DNA of 64,000 nt from the NCBI RefSeq assembly GCF_049800675.1, contig NZ_JBLOOT010000007.1, forward strand, positions 124,001-188,000. The letters run 5' to 3'. This DNA comes from Cauispirillum nitrogeniifigens (GTDB lineage Bacteria; Pseudomonadota; Alphaproteobacteria; Rhodospirillales; Rhodospirillaceae). A program made the translations under genes and the position numbers. Shown one piece after another: positions 1 through 11,117 of the stretch. The stretch's first letter is position 1. Every line of letters begins with the position of its first letter. Under the pieces are notes generated by a model that saw only the letters and a list, made by a program, of their open reading frames with translations, did not search any database and was not told where the DNA came from.

Positions 1-1
1 G

Positions 2-739
<738 letters not shown>

Positions 740-857
740 GCGCCGCTGCCCTGAAAAAACCTCCGAACCGCCATCGCCGGCCCTGGTGACGCGTGCAATT
801 TCATCATGATCCGGGTGCACAACGGGGCCATCCAAACGATGAACCCGGATACCTCCC

Positions 858-2363
858 ATGGCGTATGATTGCACCCCCCGACCAGGCAGCGGCCTGGGGC
901 GGGATGATCTCCATCGCGGCCTGCGGCTGGTGGTTCTGGACGGGATGACCACCCAGGTCATGGCCACCCTGGCCGGCGGCGTGTTCCTGACGGCCTATGC
1001 CCTGACCCTGGGCGCCTCGGCCACGGTGGTCGGGCTGATCGCCGCCATTCCGTTCCTGGCCCAGGTGTTCCAGGTGCCGGGCATCCTCCTCGTCGAGCGC
1101 CTGCGCCGCCGCCGGGCGGTGACCGTGGCCGCCGCCGTCGGCGCGCGGATAGCCCTGCTGGTGGTCGCCGGTGCCTTCCTGCTGCCGGCCCCGTGGGGCC
1201 TGTGGGCGCTGGTCGGCGGGCTGGCTGCGCAGTCGGCCTGCGGGGCGGTGGCCGGGTGCGCCTGGAACGGCTGGATGCGCGATCTGGTGCCGCAGCGTTG
1301 CCTGGGACGCTTCTTCGGCCGCCGGCTGTTCGTCACCACCGCCGTGGGCGCGGCGCTGAGCTATGGCGCGGCGCGGCTGGTCGATGGCTGGGGCGGTGGG
1401 CCGGACATCTACGGCGCCCTGACCCTGGCCGGCGCCGTCGCCGGCTTCGTCGGGGTTGGCCTGCTGGCCGCCACGCCGGAGCCCGCCATGCCGCCGCGCC
1501 CGGCCAACGACAACCTGCTGCCCCTGCTGGCCGAGCCGTTCCGCGACGCCAACTTCCGCCGGCTGATGGTGTTCCTGGGGGTGTGGGGCTTCGCCGTGAA
1601 CCTGGCCGCGCCGTTCTTCACCGTGTTCATGCTCCAGGATCTGGGGCTGGGCATGGCGGTGGTGGTGCCGCTGGCCATCGTCAGCCAACTTGCCAACCTG
1701 ACGGTGCTCAAGCTGTGGGGCCGGCTGGCCGACCGCCTGGGCAACAAGCCGGTGCTGGCGGTCTGCGGGCTGCTGCACGTCGCCGTGCTGGCCGGCTGGA
1801 CCTTCGTTGCCTCCCCGCAGGCGCACGCCGGCACCCTGCCGCTGCTGGTGGTGCTGCATGTCGTGCTGGGCGTGGCGACGGCCGGCGTCACCCTGGCGAG
1901 TTCGACCATCGCCCTGAAGCTGGCCCCGGCCGGCAAGGGCACCGCCTACCTCGCCATGAACGGCATGGTCGCCGCGCTGGGCGCCGGTGTCGCGCCGCTG
2001 CTGGGCGGCGCACTGGCCGGGGTGGTGGCGGGGCAGGAACTGGCGCTGACCCTGTCGTGGGCGGGCACCGGCGGGCTGTTCAGCATCGACGCCCTGCACC
2101 TGCACGGCTGGGACTTCTACTTTGCCGGCGCCGCCCTGGCCGGCCTGTACGCTCTGCACCGTCTGGGCCGCATCGCCGAACCCGGCGCCGCCCCGGCCAC
2201 CGCCCTGGTGCGGGCGCTGGTGCCGCGCCGTCAGGCGGCGAAGAATCCCGCCAGCGCCGCCGTGACGGCGTCCGGCGCCTCGTCGATCAGGAAGTGGCCG
2301 GCGTCGATGGGGCAGGGGGTGACGGTCACCGCCTTGCGCCGCCATTCCGCCATGAAGTCATAG
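858..2363 (+). CDS. major facilitator superfamily permease
   Basis: Predicted inner-membrane transporter of 501 residues with about ten to twelve hydrophobic segments. The substrate cannot be inferred. The first helix is around residues 22-55 (MATLAGGVFLTAYALTLGAS). A central loop near 210-225 separates two six-helix halves, and the second half has the loop GRLADRLGNKP typical of MFS loop 8-9. Transmembrane character ends near residue 440. The last ~45 residues are charged, and their codons run antisense through the end of the facing hydrolase gene (133-bp convergent overlap), so the C-terminal tail may be a read-through extension. The ATG at 858 has no clear Shine-Dalgarno; an in-frame ATG at 945 is preceded by a better one but would cut into the first helix. 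Confidence 0.8.
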   Translation: MAYDCTPRPGSGLGRDDLHRGLRLVVLDGMTTQVMATLAGGVFLTAYALTLGASATVVGLIAAIPFLAQVFQVPGILLVERLRRRRAVTVAAAVGARIALLVVAGAFLLPAPWGLWALVGGLAAQSACGAVAGCAWNGWMRDLVPQRCLGRFFGRRLFVTTAVGAALSYGAARLVDGWGGGPDIYGALTLAGAVAGFVGVGLLAATPEPAMPPRPANDNLLPLLAEPFRDANFRRLMVFLGVWGFAVNLAAPFFTVFMLQDLGLGMAVVVPLAIVSQLANLTVLKLWGRLADRLGNKPVLAVCGLLHVAVLAGWTFVASPQAHAGTLPLLVVLHVVLGVATAGVTLASSTIALKLAPAGKGTAYLAMNGMVAALGAGVAPLLGGALAGVVAGQELALTLSWAGTGGLFSIDALHLHGWDFYFAGAALAGLYALHRLGRIAEPGAAPATALVRALVPRRQAAKNPASAAVTASGASSIRKWPASMGQGVTVTALRRHSAMKS

Positions 2364-3103
2364 TGCCGGGCCATCAGCCCGCGGGTGCCCCAGCCCACCA
2401 GCAGCGGGCAGGCGATGCGGGCGTCGGCGTCGGCGGCGTCGTGCTCCAGGTCGATGGTCGCCGCCGCGCGGTAGTCCTCGCACATGGCGTGGATGGTCAA
2501 CTCGTCGGCAAAGCAACGGCGGTACTCGGCCAGCGCTTCCGGGGCATAGGCCGCCAGCCCGGTGCCCCAGGCACCCAGCGTCCAGTCCAGGTAGAAGTCC
2601 GGGTCGGCGCCGATCAGCTTCTCCGGCAAGGGCGCCGGCTGGGCCAGGAACAGCCAGTGGTAATAGGCCAGGGCGGTCTGGCGGTTCAGCGTCTCGAACA
2701 TGGTCGCCGTGGGGATGATGTCGAGCACCGCCGCCTGTGTCACCGCCTGCGGGTGGTCCAGGCACAGCCGGTGCGTCACCCGGCCGCCCCGGTCGTGCCC
2801 GGCGACGGCGAAGCGGCCGAACCCCAGCGCCGCCATCAGGCCGATCATGTCGGCGGCCATGGTCCGCTTGCTGTATTCCTCGTGCGTTGCCGAGCCTTCG
2901 ACCTTGGAGCTGTCGCCGTAGCCGCGCAGGTCCGGGCAGACGACGGTGAAGCGCTCCGCCAGGGCCGGCGCCACGGCCTGCCACATGGCATGGCTCTGCG
3001 GATAACCGTGCAGCAGCAACAGCGGCGGTCCCCCGCCCCCGACGACGGTGTGCAGGCGCACGCCGTTGGTGGCGACATAGCGGCGCTCGAAGGTATCGAA
3101 CAT
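2231..3103 (-). CDS. haloacetate/fluoroacetate dehalogenase-type alpha/beta hydrolase
   Basis: A 290-residue alpha/beta hydrolase carrying the full set of residues known from fluoroacetate dehalogenases. The nucleophile is Asp104 in GHDRGGR, with Arg105 and Arg108 for carboxylate binding. The acid is Asp128 (VLDIIPT), the base His270 (DAGHFLIDEAP), and the halide pocket His149-Trp150 (YYHW) and Tyr211 (DYRA). The oxyanion motif HGYPQ is at 32-36. The family hydrolyses haloacetates to glycolate and halide (EC 3.8.1.3); some members act on other halo-acids or on epoxides, so the true substrate is uncertain. The start has GGGGAAA upstream. It is followed 17 bp later by a minus-strand membrane protein gene and overlaps the convergent MFS gene. 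Confidence 0.85.
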   Translation of the reverse strand: MFDTFERRYVATNGVRLHTVVGGGGPPLLLLHGYPQSHAMWQAVAPALAERFTVVCPDLRGYGDSSKVEGSATHEEYSKRTMAADMIGLMAALGFGRFAVAGHDRGGRVTHRLCLDHPQAVTQAAVLDIIPTATMFETLNRQTALAYYHWLFLAQPAPLPEKLIGADPDFYLDWTLGAWGTGLAAYAPEALAEYRRCFADELTIHAMCEDYRAAATIDLEHDAADADARIACPLLVGWGTRGLMARHYDFMAEWRRKAVTVTPCPIDAGHFLIDEAPDAVTAALAGFFAA

Positions 3104-3120
3104 GGGCTTTTCCCCGGCGG

Positions 3121-3618
3121 TCAGTGCGGAAGTTTTTCAACCAGGACGATGCTGTCCTCGTGGAGGTGGACGCGAATCCGGTCGCCCTCCGTCAGGTGGC
3201 TGAGGGGCGTATAGTCAAGAAACCCGACCGTGTAGATGAAGAACATCCGCTCCCCGATCCAGAAGCTGCCGGAAGACGTGGGAAGAAACTGCTTCGTCGC
3301 CGGGCTTTCCCGCCGCGTGAGCGGGTGCACGAGGGACGCCTCTCCCAGCACCACCTCGCACTGCCCCGCCCAGCACCGCTCGACGAGGGACGACGCCCGC
3401 ACAGTCAGGCTTGCCTCGTAGGCCGCCGCCGGGATCGCCAACGCCCCGCAGGCCAGGGCCAGGGAGCGCATCTCGCTCATCGCGGCGGGCTTCCATGTCG
3501 CGCCGCGCCAGCGCCAGACGGCATGGGCGGCGAAGAAGCAGGCGGCGATGGCAAGGCAACTTACCGTCACCCACCAGTTCTGGGCGTCCCGCAGGTCGTA
3601 GATCAGTGACTCGTTCAT
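3121..3618 (-). CDS. hypothetical membrane protein, 165 aa
   Basis: No family recognised with confidence. Two hydrophobic segments are seen, at about residues 17-35 and 51-66. A soluble C-terminal domain of ~95 residues follows, with SFWIGERMFFIYTVGF and a final GDRIRVHLHEDSIVLVEK stretch. This looks like the small beta-barrel of DUF3592-type envelope proteins, but the resemblance is only by eye. The two Cys in RCWAGQCEV (around 81-86) could form a disulfide outside the cytoplasm. The gene lies upstream of, and in the same direction as, the dehalogenase gene (17-bp gap), so the two may be co-transcribed. Confidence 0.65.
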   Translation of the reverse strand: MNESLIYDLRDAQNWWVTVSCLAIAACFFAAHAVWRWRGATWKPAAMSEMRSLALACGALAIPAAAYEASLTVRASSLVERCWAGQCEVVLGEASLVHPLTRRESPATKQFLPTSSGSFWIGERMFFIYTVGFLDYTPLSHLTEGDRIRVHLHEDSIVLVEKLPH

Positions 3619-3705
3619 GCCTGCCGCCGTCCGGATGAAAGGGTCTTTCCCAAGGCGCGGTCCTGATGGAAGCCGGTTGAACGGGCCGCCGTCAAGGGCG
3701 CGTCG

Positions 3706-4224
3706 TCACGCCGACTCGCTGAACATCTGCCGTGCCATCTGGGCCAGCAGCTTGCCGACGCTGTCGTCGGTCAGGCTGCCCGGCCGGGGGGCGGAGCCGA
3801 TGAGGGCGGCGTGCAGCACCTCGCCCTGGCAGAACACCGCCAGGACCTGGAGCCGGTCGCCGGTGCGCTCCGCGACCGGAACCTCGCCGGCGCACAGGCG
3901 GTTGGGGTTGAAGGAGGCCGGGGCGTCATAGGTCACGCGGACGCGGAACTCCGGGTGCGTCGCCCGCGCCGGGTCGGGCGTGGTGGCGACCATGCGGCCC
4001 TTCAGGGCGGCGGCGACGGTGTCGGCGGTGAAGCGGGCGACCTCGCGCGGGATGTCGGGGCCGACGGTTTCCACCAGCAGCGGGCCGGCGGCGGCGATGC
4101 CGGCGAGGAACGGCTCCAGCCCGCCGGGGCGCATGAAGGTGACGGTGGAGCGCGGCGCCTCCTCGCAGGCGGCGGCCACGCCGGCGACCAGGGCGAGGGC
4201 GCCCGTCATCAACTTGCGGAACAT
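3706..4224 (-). CDS. putative lipoprotein, hypothetical
   Basis: A 172-residue protein with an N-terminal signal (charged start MFRK, hydrophobic core LMTGALALVAGVAAA) followed by Cys20. This fits lipidation at Cys20 although the -3 position is weakly matched to a lipobox. The mature part has two further Cys (about 111 and 131) that could pair. The family was not recognised; no catalytic motif is visible. It is divergent from glyQ, with which it shares a 165-bp intergenic region. Its function is unknown. Confidence 0.65.
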   Translation of the reverse strand: MFRKLMTGALALVAGVAAACEEAPRSTVTFMRPGGLEPFLAGIAAAGPLLVETVGPDIPREVARFTADTVAAALKGRMVATTPDPARATHPEFRVRVTYDAPASFNPNRLCAGEVPVAERTGDRLQVLAVFCQGEVLHAALIGSAPRPGSLTDDSVGKLLAQMARQMFSESA

Positions 4225-4318
4225 GCCAGTCCTCCATCGGGATGCCCGAGACTACCAACGCGCCAGCGGCCGGTCACGGAAAACGCGGGGCCTCGGTCTT
4301 CTTACCCCGCAAAACTCT

Positions 4319-4348
4319 TTGACCCTTTGGGGGGCGGGCGGCTAGCTT
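4319..4348 (+). promoter_or_regulatory. candidate sigma-70 promoter of glyQS
   Basis: TTGACC (4319-4324) and TAGCTT (4343-4348) are separated by 18 bp, about 40 bp upstream of the glyQ start and in an otherwise GC-rich gap. Match and position are reasonable for a housekeeping promoter, but no start-site data exist. Confidence 0.4.
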
Positions 4349-4389
4349 TCGGGTTCCTTTTCCGCCGCGTCACCTCAGAGACGAGACCC

Positions 4390-5262
4390 ATGGCCGCATC
4401 CGGCAACGCTCCCAGCTTTCAGCAGCTGATCCTCACCTTGCAGCAGTTCTGGGCCGATCAGGGCTGCGTCATCCTCCAGCCCTATGACATGGAGGTCGGC
4501 GCCGGCACCTTCCACCCGGCGACCACCCTGCGGGCGCTCGGCCCGGACGGCTGGAACGCCGCCTACGTGCAGCCCTCGCGCCGGCCGACCGACGGCCGCT
4601 ATGGCGAGAACCCCAACCGCCTCCAGCACTACTACCAGTTCCAGGTGATCATGAAGCCGTCGCCCGCCGACGCGCAGGCCCTGTACCTGGACAGCCTGCG
4701 GGCGCTGGGCATCGACCCCCTGAAGCACGACATCCGCTTTGTGGAGGACGACTGGGAAAGCCCGACCCTGGGCGCCTGGGGCCTGGGCTGGGAAGTGTGG
4801 TGCGACGGCATGGAGGTGACGCAGTTCACCTATTTCCAGCAGGTCGGCGGCATCGAGTGCGACCCGGTCGCGGTGGAGCTGACCTATGGCCTGGAGCGTC
4901 TGGCCATGTACATCCAGGGCGTGGAGAACGTCTATGACCTGGATTTCAATGGCAAGGGCGTGAAGTACGGCGACGTGTTCAAGCGCGCCGAGGTTGAGTA
5001 TTCCCACCACAACTTCACCTATGCCGACACCGACATGCTGTTCCAGCACTTCAAGGACGCCGAGGCCGAGTGCCAGAGCCTGCTGGCCCAGGGGCTGGCG
5101 CTGCCGGCCTATGACCAGTGCATCAAGGCGTCGCACCGCTTCAACCTGCTGGATGCGCGCGGCGTCATCTCCGTGACCGAGCGCGCCGCCTACATCGCCC
5201 GTGTTCGCGCGCTCGCCAAGGGCTGCTGCGAAGCCTGGCTTGCCAATGGCCGGGAGGGCTGA
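4390..5262 (+). CDS. glyQ: glycine--tRNA ligase alpha subunit
   Basis: Catalytic subunit of the bacterial alpha2-beta2 glycyl-tRNA synthetase, which activates glycine and charges tRNA-Gly in the cytoplasm. The 290 residues match the family length and show its diagnostic class II signatures: FQQLILTLQQFWADQGC near the N-terminus, QPYDMEVGAGTFHPAT, the motif 2 region AAYVQPSRRPTDGRYGENPNR, WGLGWEVWCDGMEVTQF, and the motif 3-like VAVELTYGLERLAMY. The frame is open well upstream, but family homology begins at the ATG at 4390. The gene is followed after 3 bp by glyS, the usual operon. Confidence 0.97.
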   Translation: MAASGNAPSFQQLILTLQQFWADQGCVILQPYDMEVGAGTFHPATTLRALGPDGWNAAYVQPSRRPTDGRYGENPNRLQHYYQFQVIMKPSPADAQALYLDSLRALGIDPLKHDIRFVEDDWESPTLGAWGLGWEVWCDGMEVTQFTYFQQVGGIECDPVAVELTYGLERLAMYIQGVENVYDLDFNGKGVKYGDVFKRAEVEYSHHNFTYADTDMLFQHFKDAEAECQSLLAQGLALPAYDQCIKASHRFNLLDARGVISVTERAAYIARVRALAKGCCEAWLANGREG

Positions 5263-5265
5263 GCC

Positions 5266-7332
5266 ATGCAGATGCTGCTTGAACTGTTTTCCGAGGAAAT
5301 CCCCGCCCGCATGCAGGCCGGTGCCGCGAGCGCGCTGGAAAAGCTGGTCCTCGACGGGCTGGCCAAGAACGGGTTGTCCGAAGGGTTGACCAGCCGCACC
5401 GCCGTCACGCCGCGTCGTCTGGTTCTGGTCGTCGACGGCCTGCCCGAAGCGCAGCCCGACGTTGCCGAGGAGCGCAAGGGCCCGCGCGCCGATGCCCCGG
5501 AAAAGGCCATGCAGGGCTTCCTGACCGCCAACGGCGTGACCCTGGAGCAGTGCGAAAAGCGCGAGACTCCCAAGGGCACCTTCCTGTTCGTCACCATCGA
5601 GAAGAAGGGCCGCCCCACCGCCCAGGTTCTCAAGGACATCGTCGAGGAAGCCCTGGCCGCCCTGCCGTGGCCGAAGTCCATGCGCTGGGCCGACAACCCG
5701 GCCCGCTGGGTGCGGCCGCTGCACTCCATCATCTGCCTGTTCGGCGGCGAGGTGGTGCCGGTGGAGTTCGCCCGCGTCACCGCCGGCAACACCACGCGCG
5801 GCCACCGCTTCCTGGCCCCGGCCGAGATCACCGTCACCGACTATGACGACTACGCCGCCAAGCTGCGCGCCGCCAAGGTCCTCATCGACCCGGCCGAGCG
5901 GGCGGAGATCATCCGCTCCGGCGCGCTCGACCTGTGCCGGGCGCAGGGCCTGGAGCTGAAGTCCGACGAGGGCCTGCTGCGCGAGGTCGCCGGCCTGGTC
6001 GAATGGCCGGTGGTCCTGATGGGCCGCATCGATAGGGCCTTCATGGACGTGCCGGACGAGGTGCTGACCACCTCCATGCGCAGCCACCAGAAGTACTTCT
6101 CGGTGCTGGGTAGAGACGGGAACTTGGCCCCCCATTTCATCGTGGTGTCCAACATGGCCTCTACGGACGGCGGCAGGGCCATCGTCGCCGGCAACGAGCG
6201 CGTCCTGCGCGCCCGCCTGTCGGATGCTAAGTTCTTTTGGGACCAAGACCGGAAGAGCAGCTTGGAAAGCCGCGTCGAGAAGCTGAAGGAGCGGGTGTTC
6301 CACGCCAAGCTGGGCACCGACTGGGACAAGGTGCAGCGCATCCGCGCCCTATCTGCCGAACTGGCCGAAGTTGTAGGGGCGCCCGCCGTCGCGATTGATC
6401 GCGCGGCCATGCTTGCAAAGGCAGATCTCACCACCGGTATGGTCGGAGAGTTTCCTGAGCTGCAGGGAGTTATGGGCCGGTATTATGCTCTGAACGACCG
6501 CGAGCCGCTCCCAATTTCGGACGCCGTGGCAGAGCATTACAGCCCTTTGGGCCCCAGCGACGCGTGCCCAAAGAAACCAGCTTCCATTGCAGTCGCCCTG
6601 GCCGACAAGATCGACACCCTGGTCGGCTTCTGGGGCATCGACGAAAAGCCGACCGGCTCCAAGGACCCGTTCGCCCTGCGCCGTTCCGCCCTGGGTGTCA
6701 TCCGCCTGATCCTGGAAAACGGGCTGCGGGTGAACCTGACCCGCATTTTCGCCTATGCCTTCGACCAGTACCCCGCCGGCATGCTGGCGGGCGAGCCGAA
6801 GGCCCTGGCCGCCGACCTCCTGGCCTTCTTCGCCGACCGCCTGAAGGTCCACCTGCGCGAGCAGGGCGTGCGCCATGATCTGGTCGCCGCCGTGTTCGAG
6901 CTGGGCGGTGAGGACGATCTGGTACGCCTGCTGGCCCGCGTCGATGCCCTGACGAAGTTCCTGGGCAGCGACGACGGCGCCAACCTGCTGGTGGCCTATC
7001 GCCGCGCCGCCAACATCGTGCGCATCGAGGACAAGAAGGACGGTCCGCACAATGCGCCGGTTGCCGAGGGCGACCTGGAGCAGGACGAGGAAAAGGTCCT
7101 GGCCGCCACCCTCGCCACGGTCGAGGGCGAAGTGGCCGCCGCGCTGGCCCAGGAGGACTTCGCCGCCGCCATGGGCGCCTTGGCGCGTCTGCGCGGCCCG
7201 GTCGATGCGTTCTTCGACCGTGTTACCGTCAATGCCGACGACGCGCGGCTGCGGGCCAACCGCCTGCGGCTGTTGTCGGCCATCGGCCGGGCCATGGGTG
7301 CCCTGGCCGACTTCTCCAAAGTCGAAGGCTGA
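5266..7332 (+). CDS. glyS: glycine--tRNA ligase beta subunit
   Basis: Beta subunit of tetrameric glycyl-tRNA synthetase, which binds tRNA and is required for aminoacylation. 688 residues, the normal length. The N-terminus MQMLLELFSEEIPARMQ, MRWADNPARWVRPLHSI, TTSMRSHQKYFSV and FFWDQDRKSSLESRV are typical, and the C-terminal ~150 residues form the anticodon-binding (DALR-like) domain. Inside the gene, from about 6107 to 6594, codon choice changes sharply (AGA, AGG, TTG, CTA, GTA, ATT, CCA, GCA and other A/T-ending codons) although the protein stays intact. This looks like a replaced segment (see findings). It is preceded by glyQ and followed by ppdK after 25 bp. Confidence 0.96.
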   Translation: MQMLLELFSEEIPARMQAGAASALEKLVLDGLAKNGLSEGLTSRTAVTPRRLVLVVDGLPEAQPDVAEERKGPRADAPEKAMQGFLTANGVTLEQCEKRETPKGTFLFVTIEKKGRPTAQVLKDIVEEALAALPWPKSMRWADNPARWVRPLHSIICLFGGEVVPVEFARVTAGNTTRGHRFLAPAEITVTDYDDYAAKLRAAKVLIDPAERAEIIRSGALDLCRAQGLELKSDEGLLREVAGLVEWPVVLMGRIDRAFMDVPDEVLTTSMRSHQKYFSVLGRDGNLAPHFIVVSNMASTDGGRAIVAGNERVLRARLSDAKFFWDQDRKSSLESRVEKLKERVFHAKLGTDWDKVQRIRALSAELAEVVGAPAVAIDRAAMLAKADLTTGMVGEFPELQGVMGRYYALNDREPLPISDAVAEHYSPLGPSDACPKKPASIAVALADKIDTLVGFWGIDEKPTGSKDPFALRRSALGVIRLILENGLRVNLTRIFAYAFDQYPAGMLAGEPKALAADLLAFFADRLKVHLREQGVRHDLVAAVFELGGEDDLVRLLARVDALTKFLGSDDGANLLVAYRRAANIVRIEDKKDGPHNAPVAEGDLEQDEEKVLAATLATVEGEVAAALAQEDFAAAMGALARLRGPVDAFFDRVTVNADDARLRANRLRLLSAIGRAMGALADFSKVEG

Positions 7333-7357
7333 GATGCCAAACGGAGGACAGCGAGCG

Positions 7358-10051
<2,694 letters not shown>

Positions 10052-10068
10052 GCTTCCCGGTCCTTTCC

Positions 10069-10185
10069 GTCGCCCCCGCGAAAGCGGGGGCCCAGAGCCG
10101 TGAAGAAAGTCATCGCCCAGAGCTTCCTGGAAGCGGGGCGGGCCTTCTCCACGGCTCTGGGTTCCCGCCTTCACGGGAGCGACGG
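10069..10185. repeat. dispersed ~117-bp hairpin repeat, copy 1
   Basis: Intergenic between ppdK and meaB. The left end reads GTCGCCCCCGCGAAAGCGGG, contains CCCGC-N-GCGGG and continues into GGCCCAGAGCCGTG. The right end carries the inverted partner CCACGGCTCTGGGTTCCCGC and ends in GGGAGCGACGG. The element as a whole can fold into one long imperfect stem with an internal region rich in purines. A second, very similar copy is at 26638-26758. It resembles the REP/RAYT-like palindromic repeats widespread in alphaproteobacterial genomes. No transposase is present here. Confidence 0.8.
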
Positions 10186-10205
10186 TCTTGGAGAGAAGGC
10201 ACCCC

Positions 10206-11117
10206 ATGCCCACCACCACCCTCCAAACCCTCATCACCGGCGGCAAGGGCGCCCTGGCCCGCGCCTTGGCCGAGGTCGAGGCACGGCCCGATGCGCCGGA
10301 GACCACCGCGCTTCTGGCCGAGGCTTATCGCCATCCGCGCGGGCATGTGGTCGGCATCACCGGGCCGCCGGGGGTGGGCAAGTCGACGCTCATGAATGCC
10401 CTGATCGCCGGCTGGCGGGCGTCCGGGCGCAGTGTCGGGGTGATCGCCGTCGATCCGTCGTCGCGGCGGTCCAAGGGCGCCTTGCTCGGCGACCGCACCC
10501 GCCTGAAGACCGACCCGGAGGATACCGGCATCTTCGTGCGCTCCATGGCGGCGCGTGATCGCCTAGGCGGGCTGGCCGGGCTGACGGTGGCGTCGATGGT
10601 GCTGATGCGCGCCCTCTACGACGTGGTGCTGATCGAAACCGTCGGCGTCGGCCAGTCGGAGACGGACGTGGTGCGCGTCGCCGACACGGTGATCTTCTGC
10701 GTCCAGCCCGGCTCGGGCGACAGCCTCCAGTTCATGAAGGCCGGCATCGCCGAGATCCCGCACATCGTCACCGTCACCAAGGCCGACATGGAGAAGGAGG
10801 CCCGCCGCGCCCGCGCCGATGTCGAAGGCGCGCTCGGGCTTGCGGCGTCCCTGGATGACTGGGACATTCCGGTGCTCATGGTGTCCAGCCAGCGGGGCAG
10901 CGGGGTCGATGGCCTGATCGACGCCATCGACCGCCACGCCGCCCACCTGGCCCCGACGCAGGTCGACACCCGCCGCGCCCAGGCCGAGGAATGGCTGGAG
11001 GAGTTCGTGCGCGAACGCTTCGGCCGCGAGGGCGTGAAAAAGGCCGGCCCCCTGTCGCTGGACGCCGGCCAGTCTCCCTTCGAGCGCCTTGCCGAGGTGG
11101 CGAAAGTGCTGGCTTAG
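10206..11117 (+). CDS. meaB: methylmalonyl-CoA mutase-associated GTPase MeaB (ArgK family)
   Basis: A G3E-family P-loop GTPase that protects and reloads the B12-dependent methylmalonyl-CoA mutase. 303 residues. Walker A is GITGPPGVGKST (about 46-57), followed by the family signature VIAVDPSSRRSKGALLGDRTR. The switch region LIETVGVGQSETDV is followed by the base-recognition TVTKADMEKE (NKxD-like, here TKAD). The ATG at 10206 has GAGAGAAGG upstream; a TTG at 10188 is less likely. The mutase genes are not in this window. The stop overlaps the convergent membrane-protein gene by 4 bp. Confidence 0.93.
   Translation: MPTTTLQTLITGGKGALARALAEVEARPDAPETTALLAEAYRHPRGHVVGITGPPGVGKSTLMNALIAGWRASGRSVGVIAVDPSSRRSKGALLGDRTRLKTDPEDTGIFVRSMAARDRLGGLAGLTVASMVLMRALYDVVLIETVGVGQSETDVVRVADTVIFCVQPGSGDSLQFMKAGIAEIPHIVTVTKADMEKEARRARADVEGALGLAASLDDWDIPVLMVSSQRGSGVDGLIDAIDRHAAHLAPTQVDTRRAQAEEWLEEFVRERFGREGVKKAGPLSLDAGQSPFERLAEVAKVLA

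Noticed and set aside
804..2345. 513-codon minus-strand frame opposite the MFS gene
   Set aside because: Gln/His/Gly/Arg-rich translation typical of an antisense shadow of a GC-rich membrane-protein gene.
10188..10205. TTG start for meaB
   Set aside because: The ATG at 10206 has the better-placed ribosome site and the family start.
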